Shown piece after piece: positions 5,711 to 8,851 of a DNA stretch of 8,851 bases. Within the stretch, counting starts at the first letter, position 1. Each line of letters begins with the position of its first letter. The translations under genes were made by a program, and so were the position numbers. This stretch comes from JAICLV01 sp036380925 (GTDB lineage Bacteria; Actinomycetota; Actinomycetes; Acidothermales; Acidothermaceae): NCBI GenBank assembly GCA_036380925.1, contig DASVDW010000122.1, positions 1-8,851 of the forward strand. The letters are read 5' to 3'. The notes beneath the pieces were generated by a model. The model did no database searches. It was given only the letters and a program-made list of their open reading frames with translations, and was not told the origin of the DNA.

Positions 5711-6196
5711 CTACTGCGAATCGCGCTCGAGCCGCTCGGTCAGGCGGCTGAGCACCGTCTTCGGCACCAGGCCGGAGACATCTCCACCGTACGTCGCGAC
5801 CTCCTTGACGAGGCTGGACGACAGGAAACTGTAGAGCGGGTTCGTCGACAGGAACAGCGTCTCGACCCCGGCCAGGCTGTGGTTCATCTGGGCCATCTGC
5901 AGCTCGTAGTCGAAGTCGCTGACCGCCCGCAGGCCCTTGACGATCACCGGGATCCGCCGTTCGCGGCAGAAGTCGACCAGCAGCCCGTGGAACGACTCGA
6001 CGAGGACGTTGCCGTACTCGGCGGTCGTCTCGCGCACCATCTCCATGCGCTCCTCGAGGGTGAACAGGCCCTTCTTCGACTTGTTGACCAAAACGGCGAC
6101 GGTGACCTCGTCGTACAGCTTGGACGCGCGCGACACGATGTCGAGGTGGCCGTTGGTCACCGGGTCGAACGATCCAGGGCAGACCGCCTTATGCAC
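5711..6196 (-). CDS. coaD: Phosphopantetheine adenylyltransferase
   Basis: CoaD transfers AMP from ATP to 4'-phosphopantetheine, making dephospho-CoA, the penultimate step of CoA synthesis. It is a cytosolic hexamer in known members. The protein has 161 aa, the usual size. The nucleotidyltransferase opening AVCPGSFDPVTNGHLDIVSR (4-23) contains the TNGH form of the HxGH motif (14-17). Further family blocks are NKSKKGLFTLEERMEMV (38-54), VKGLRAVSDFDYELQMAQMN (86-105) with R90, TLFLSTNP (113-120) and the SSS loop FLSSSLVKEVA (124-134). The GTG at 6194-6196 is selected for its strong AGGAGG (6204-6209) at 7 nt and because it gives the family N-terminus. The open frame reaching upstream to 6661 is a shadow inside rsmD. 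It follows rsmD by 67 nt, a common actinobacterial pair. Confidence 0.97.
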   Translation of the reverse strand: MHKAVCPGSFDPVTNGHLDIVSRASKLYDEVTVAVLVNKSKKGLFTLEERMEMVRETTAEYGNVLVESFHGLLVDFCRERRIPVIVKGLRAVSDFDYELQMAQMNHSLAGVETLFLSTNPLYSFLSSSLVKEVATYGGDVSGLVPKTVLSRLTERLERDSQ

Positions 6197-6263
6197 GAGA
6201 GAGCCTCCTGTCCCCCGGCCGCCGAAGTTGCTGACGTTTGCTGTGGCTCCGCAACAGTAACGG

Positions 6264-6833
6264 TCACGAATCCTTCGCCGCTGCCCCGACGCGGCCGTAC
6301 CAGACCGTGGCGTCTCCGTAGCGCCGGTCGCGAATGGCCTCCACCCATCCCGGCCAGCCCCACGCGTCGCGGCTCGCCCGCTCGACAACCATGACGGCGT
6401 CGGGTGCCAGCGCCGGGCGCAGCGTCTCCAGCACCTCGCGCAGCTTCGCGGTCGGGAGCTCGTACGGTGGGTCGGCGAAAACAACATCAAAGCCGGACGA
6501 CGCGAGGTTGGCTGCCACCGTCTCGACTTTGCCGTGGACGACGGCGACATCGCGCGCCGCCTCGCCAAGTTGGGCGACGTTGGCGCGGATCGTGGCGACC
6601 GCTCGCGTCGCCGACTCGACCAGCGTGACCGTGGCGCCGCGCGACCACGCCTCGAGGCCAACCGCCCCCGAACCGGCGTAGACGTCGAGAAAGCGCAGGC
6701 CGGCGAGGTCGCCGAGCAGCGAGGTGAGGGTCGAGAAGATGCCCTCGCGAGCCATATCGGACGTCGGACGGGTGCCGGACGGCGGCGTCGAAAGCCGCCG
6801 GCCGCCGAAGCGGCCCCCGATCACCCGGGTCAC
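6264..6833 (-). CDS. rsmD: 16S rRNA (guanine966-N2)-methyltransferase RsmD
   Basis: RsmD methylates N2 of G966 in 16S rRNA during 30S assembly, with S-adenosylmethionine as donor. The 189-aa protein begins MTRVIGGRFGGRRLSTPP, as in the family, with RPTSDMAREGIF (22-33) binding substrate RNA. The SAM-binding Rossmann motif I is FLDVYAGSGAVGLEAWSRG (48-66), the acidic end of strand 2 is VES (72-74), and the catalytic N6/N2 motif is DPPY (121-124) in VVFADPPYELP. The start is GTG (6831-6833). It has only a weak ribosome site (GGA) and lies 16 nt past the recG stop, so it is probably expressed by coupling to the upstream cistron. In many actinobacteria recG-rsmD-coaD form one cluster, as here. 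A longer alternative start would run into recG in a different frame and is not supported. Confidence 0.96.
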   Translation of the reverse strand: MTRVIGGRFGGRRLSTPPSGTRPTSDMAREGIFSTLTSLLGDLAGLRFLDVYAGSGAVGLEAWSRGATVTLVESATRAVATIRANVAQLGEAARDVAVVHGKVETVAANLASSGFDVVFADPPYELPTAKLREVLETLRPALAPDAVMVVERASRDAWGWPGWVEAIRDRRYGDATVWYGRVGAAAKDS

Positions 6834-6853
6834 GCCAGTTCCAGCCGGGTCAT
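6830..6853 (-). other. Seven-codon micro-ORF bridging recG and rsmD
   Basis: An ATG at 6853-6851 overlaps the recG stop as ATGA and opens a frame of seven codons (MTRLELA). Its TGA (6832-6830) overlaps the rsmD GTG as GTGA. Both ends are thus 4-nt stop/start overlaps of the type used for reinitiation. The segment also holds two copies of TGACCCGG, 20 nt apart, one at each junction. It could pass terminating ribosomes from recG to rsmD, or be a leftover of a duplicated or shifted rsmD start. No peptide function is implied. Confidence 0.35.
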
Positions 6854-8851
6854 GCTTTTTCCAGGAAATCGGCGCGCTCGGTGGCCATCAGCCGCTCAAC
6901 CTCGGCGGCCAGCGGCGGATGCTCGCGTAGCTCCGGGTCGGCGGCCACCAGCGTCGCCGCCTCGACCCGGGCGCGTTCGATGACCTCGCGGTCGCGGCGC
7001 AACGACAACAGCCTCAGATCACTGCGGCCGTGCTGCTGCTCGCCGAGGATCGTGCCCTCGCGGCGCTGCTCGAGGTCGAGTTCTGAGAGCTCAAAGCCGT
7101 CGGACGTCGCCGCGACCGCCTGCAGCCGATCGCGCGCCGGCGCGTAGGGACCCGTCTCGGTGACCAGCAGGCACAGGCTCGGCGCGTCGCCACGGCCAAC
7201 CCGGCCGCGCAGCTGATGCAACTGCGAGATGCCGAACCGGTCGGCGTCCAAAATCACCATCGCGGTGGCGTTGGGCACGTCGACCCCGACCTCCACCACG
7301 GTCGTGGCCACCAGCACGTCGACATCGCCGGCGACGAACGCGCGCATGACGGCGTCCTTCGCGTCGGGCGTCATCCGCCCGTGCAGCACCTCGACCCGCA
7401 GCCCAACCAACTCGTGCTCGATCAGCTGCGGCGCGACGTCGAGCACCGCGAGCGGCGGCCGCTTGGCGTCCTCTTCCTCGACGTCATCAGGCTCTTCGGC
7501 GGGCTCTTCCGGCTCGTCGCCGCCGATGCGCGGGCAGACGACGTACGCCTGATGACCGGCGGCGACCTCCTCGCGCACCCGCGCCCAGACTCGTTCCTGC
7601 CACGAGGGTTTCTCCTTGACGGGCGCGACAAACGTCTTGATCGGAGCGCGCCCTTTCGGCAGTTCGTCGAGCGTCGAGACCTCGAGGTCGCCGTAGACGG
7701 TCATCGCGACCGTGCGCGGGATCGGCGTGGCCGTCATGACGAGCACATGCGGACGACGGTCGTCGCGGGCCTTGGCGCGCAACGCGTCGCGCTGCTCGAC
7801 GCCGAATCGGTGCTGCTCGTCGACGACGACAAGGCCGAGGTCGGCGAACTGCACATGCTCTTGCAGCAGCGCGTGGGTGCCGATCACGATGCCCGCGTCG
7901 CCCGACGCCGCGTCGAGCAACGCCTTGCGCCGCACCGATTGGGGCATCGAGCCGGTGAGCAACGTGACGGTGGTGGCGTCGTCGGCGCCGCCGAGCTGGC
8001 CCTTCAACGCGAGCGGGCCGAGCATCGCGCAGATCGACCGGAAGTGCTGCTGCGCAAGCACTTCGGTGGGAGCCAGTAGCGCTGCCTGGCCGCCGGAGTC
8101 GACAACGGTCAGCATCGCGCGCAATGCGACGACCGTCTTGCCGGAACCGACCTCACCTTGCAGCAGGCGGTGCATCGGGTGCTCGAGCGCCAGCTCCGCC
8201 GCGAGGGTCTCGCCGACCGCTATTTGCCCCTTGGTCAGCTCGAACGGCAGCCGCGCGTCGAACGCCTCCAGCAACCCACCGGGCCGCGAAACCCGCGGCG
8301 TCGCCGACAATGTCGCGGTGGCCGCGCGCCGCAGCGCCATCGTCAGCTGCAGGATCAGCGCCTCGTCGAACGCAAGCCGCGCGCGCGCCAAGTCCTTGTC
8401 GGCAATGCCTTTGGGTCGGTGGATGCCTTCCAGCGCGTCCTTCAGCCCGACCAGACCGAGCCGCAAGCGAAGCTGCGCGGGCAACGGGTCGTCGATGTCG
8501 AGCGTGTCGAGCGCCACCCGGACGCTGCGCTGAATCGTGAACGTCGTCACCTTCGACGTCGCCGGGTAAATCGGCAGGAGCGCACCGGCGAAGTCGTCGT
8601 CGGCTATGCCGTACTCATCGTCGACGACGTGCACCTCGGGATGGGTGAGCTGCAACTTCCCTTTGAACGACCCGACCTTGCCCGCGAAATAAGCCTTGCC
8701 GCCCAACGGCAATTGCTTCTCGCGCCACACCTGATTGAAGAAGGTCAGCGACAAAGACTCGACGTCGTCGGTGATGCGGACGTCGGTCTTGATCAGCTTG
8801 GGCCTGATCTTCTTGGTGGTGATGGAGGCGACCCGCGCGTAGACCGTGACG
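6850..8851 (-). CDS. recG: ATP-dependent DNA helicase RecG (5' end outside the window)
   Basis: RecG is a superfamily 2 helicase that remodels stalled forks and branched recombination intermediates. The visible 666 residues begin in the wedge/OB-fold domain (VTVYARVASITTKKIRPK) and go to the natural end ADFLEKA. Helicase motifs in visible-residue numbering are Walker A GEVGSGKT (232-239), DEQHR (344-348), TATPIPRT (373-380), DVLVATTVVEVGVDVPNA (511-528) and QLRGRVGRG (546-554). The C-terminal TRG-type segment is EGTILGEQQHGRSDL (598-612). Between CPRIGG and VLHGR there is a strongly acidic insertion, about residues 445-463 (EPEEPAEEPDD and EEEDAK). The N-terminal residues are missing only because the window ends; the frame is open to 8850. 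It precedes rsmD by a 16-nt gap filled by a micro-ORF. Confidence 0.97.
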   Translation of the reverse strand, partial: VTVYARVASITTKKIRPKLIKTDVRITDDVESLSLTFFNQVWREKQLPLGGKAYFAGKVGSFKGKLQLTHPEVHVVDDEYGIADDDFAGALLPIYPATSKVTTFTIQRSVRVALDTLDIDDPLPAQLRLRLGLVGLKDALEGIHRPKGIADKDLARARLAFDEALILQLTMALRRAATATLSATPRVSRPGGLLEAFDARLPFELTKGQIAVGETLAAELALEHPMHRLLQGEVGSGKTVVALRAMLTVVDSGGQAALLAPTEVLAQQHFRSICAMLGPLALKGQLGGADDATTVTLLTGSMPQSVRRKALLDAASGDAGIVIGTHALLQEHVQFADLGLVVVDEQHRFGVEQRDALRAKARDDRRPHVLVMTATPIPRTVAMTVYGDLEVSTLDELPKGRAPIKTFVAPVKEKPSWQERVWARVREEVAAGHQAYVVCPRIGGDEPEEPAEEPDDVEEEDAKRPPLAVLDVAPQLIEHELVGLRVEVLHGRMTPDAKDAVMRAFVAGDVDVLVATTVVEVGVDVPNATAMVILDADRFGISQLHQLRGRVGRGDAPSLCLLVTETGPYAPARDRLQAVAATSDGFELSELDLEQRREGTILGEQQHGRSDLRLLSLRRDREVIERARVEAATLVAADPELREHPPLAAEVERLMATERADFLEKA

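Noticed and set aside
6228..6243. Two TTGCTG copies between rsmD and coaD
   Set aside because: Six-base direct repeats 10 nt apart are expected by chance; nothing else in this 67-nt gap.
5711..6661. Extension of coaD to 316 codons
   Set aside because: The extra part overlaps rsmD in another frame and is Arg/Ser-rich; the GTG at 6196 has AGGAGG and gives the family N-terminus.
7216..8079. Plus-strand open frame of 287 codons
   Set aside because: It is antisense to recG, where helicase motifs are unambiguous on the minus strand; no ribosome site or known domain.
1..8851. Search for CRISPR arrays, transposons, phage genes, tRNA or rRNA genes
   Set aside because: No regularly spaced repeats, transposase motifs, terminal repeats or tRNA-like cloverleaf were seen; the region is ordinary core chromosome.

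Overview
The window is a gene-dense, GC-rich chromosomal segment in which every gene I can support lies on the minus strand. Gene content, protein signatures and start usage (GTG common, Shine-Dalgarno motifs of the GGAGG/GGGAG type) point to an actinobacterium. The protein signatures include an actinobacterial-type L32, a SepIVA/DivIVA-like coiled-coil protein next to DUF177-rpmF-rnc-mutM, and acyP beside smc. I cannot name the genus from sequence alone.

In transcription order (right to left) the layout is as follows. recG (5' end cut by the window edge), rsmD and coaD handle recombination-fork repair, 16S rRNA methylation and CoA synthesis. A SepIVA-like coiled-coil septation/envelope protein follows. 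Next is a tight run of DUF177/YceD, rpmF (L32), rnc (RNase III) and mutM (Fpg), with gaps of 2, 37 and 3 nt between genes. Continuing at 13 nt spacing comes an unrecognised membrane-anchored extracytoplasmic protein of 394 aa, whose stop overlaps the start of acyP (ATGA). A 235-nt gap precedes a 66-aa coiled-coil protein that ends in a strong intrinsic terminator. The last gene is smc, of which only the N-terminal 141 codons are visible.

Functionally this is a housekeeping neighbourhood: ribosome assembly and rRNA processing (RsmD, DUF177, L32, RNase III), DNA repair and chromosome segregation (RecG, Fpg, SMC), CoA biosynthesis, and septation. A putative promoter before DUF177 probably drives the ribosomal/repair operon. 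smc seems to be separated from acyP by a small independent transcription unit.

I found no mobile element, CRISPR array, tRNA, rRNA or phage gene. The less ordinary items are: an apparent CTG start for DUF177; the unknown anchored protein translationally coupled to acyP; a 7-codon micro-ORF bridging recG and rsmD through two 4-nt overlaps; an L32 with a CX4C first zinc knuckle; and ribosome-binding sites of rnc and of the 66-aa gene that sit in small inverted repeats.
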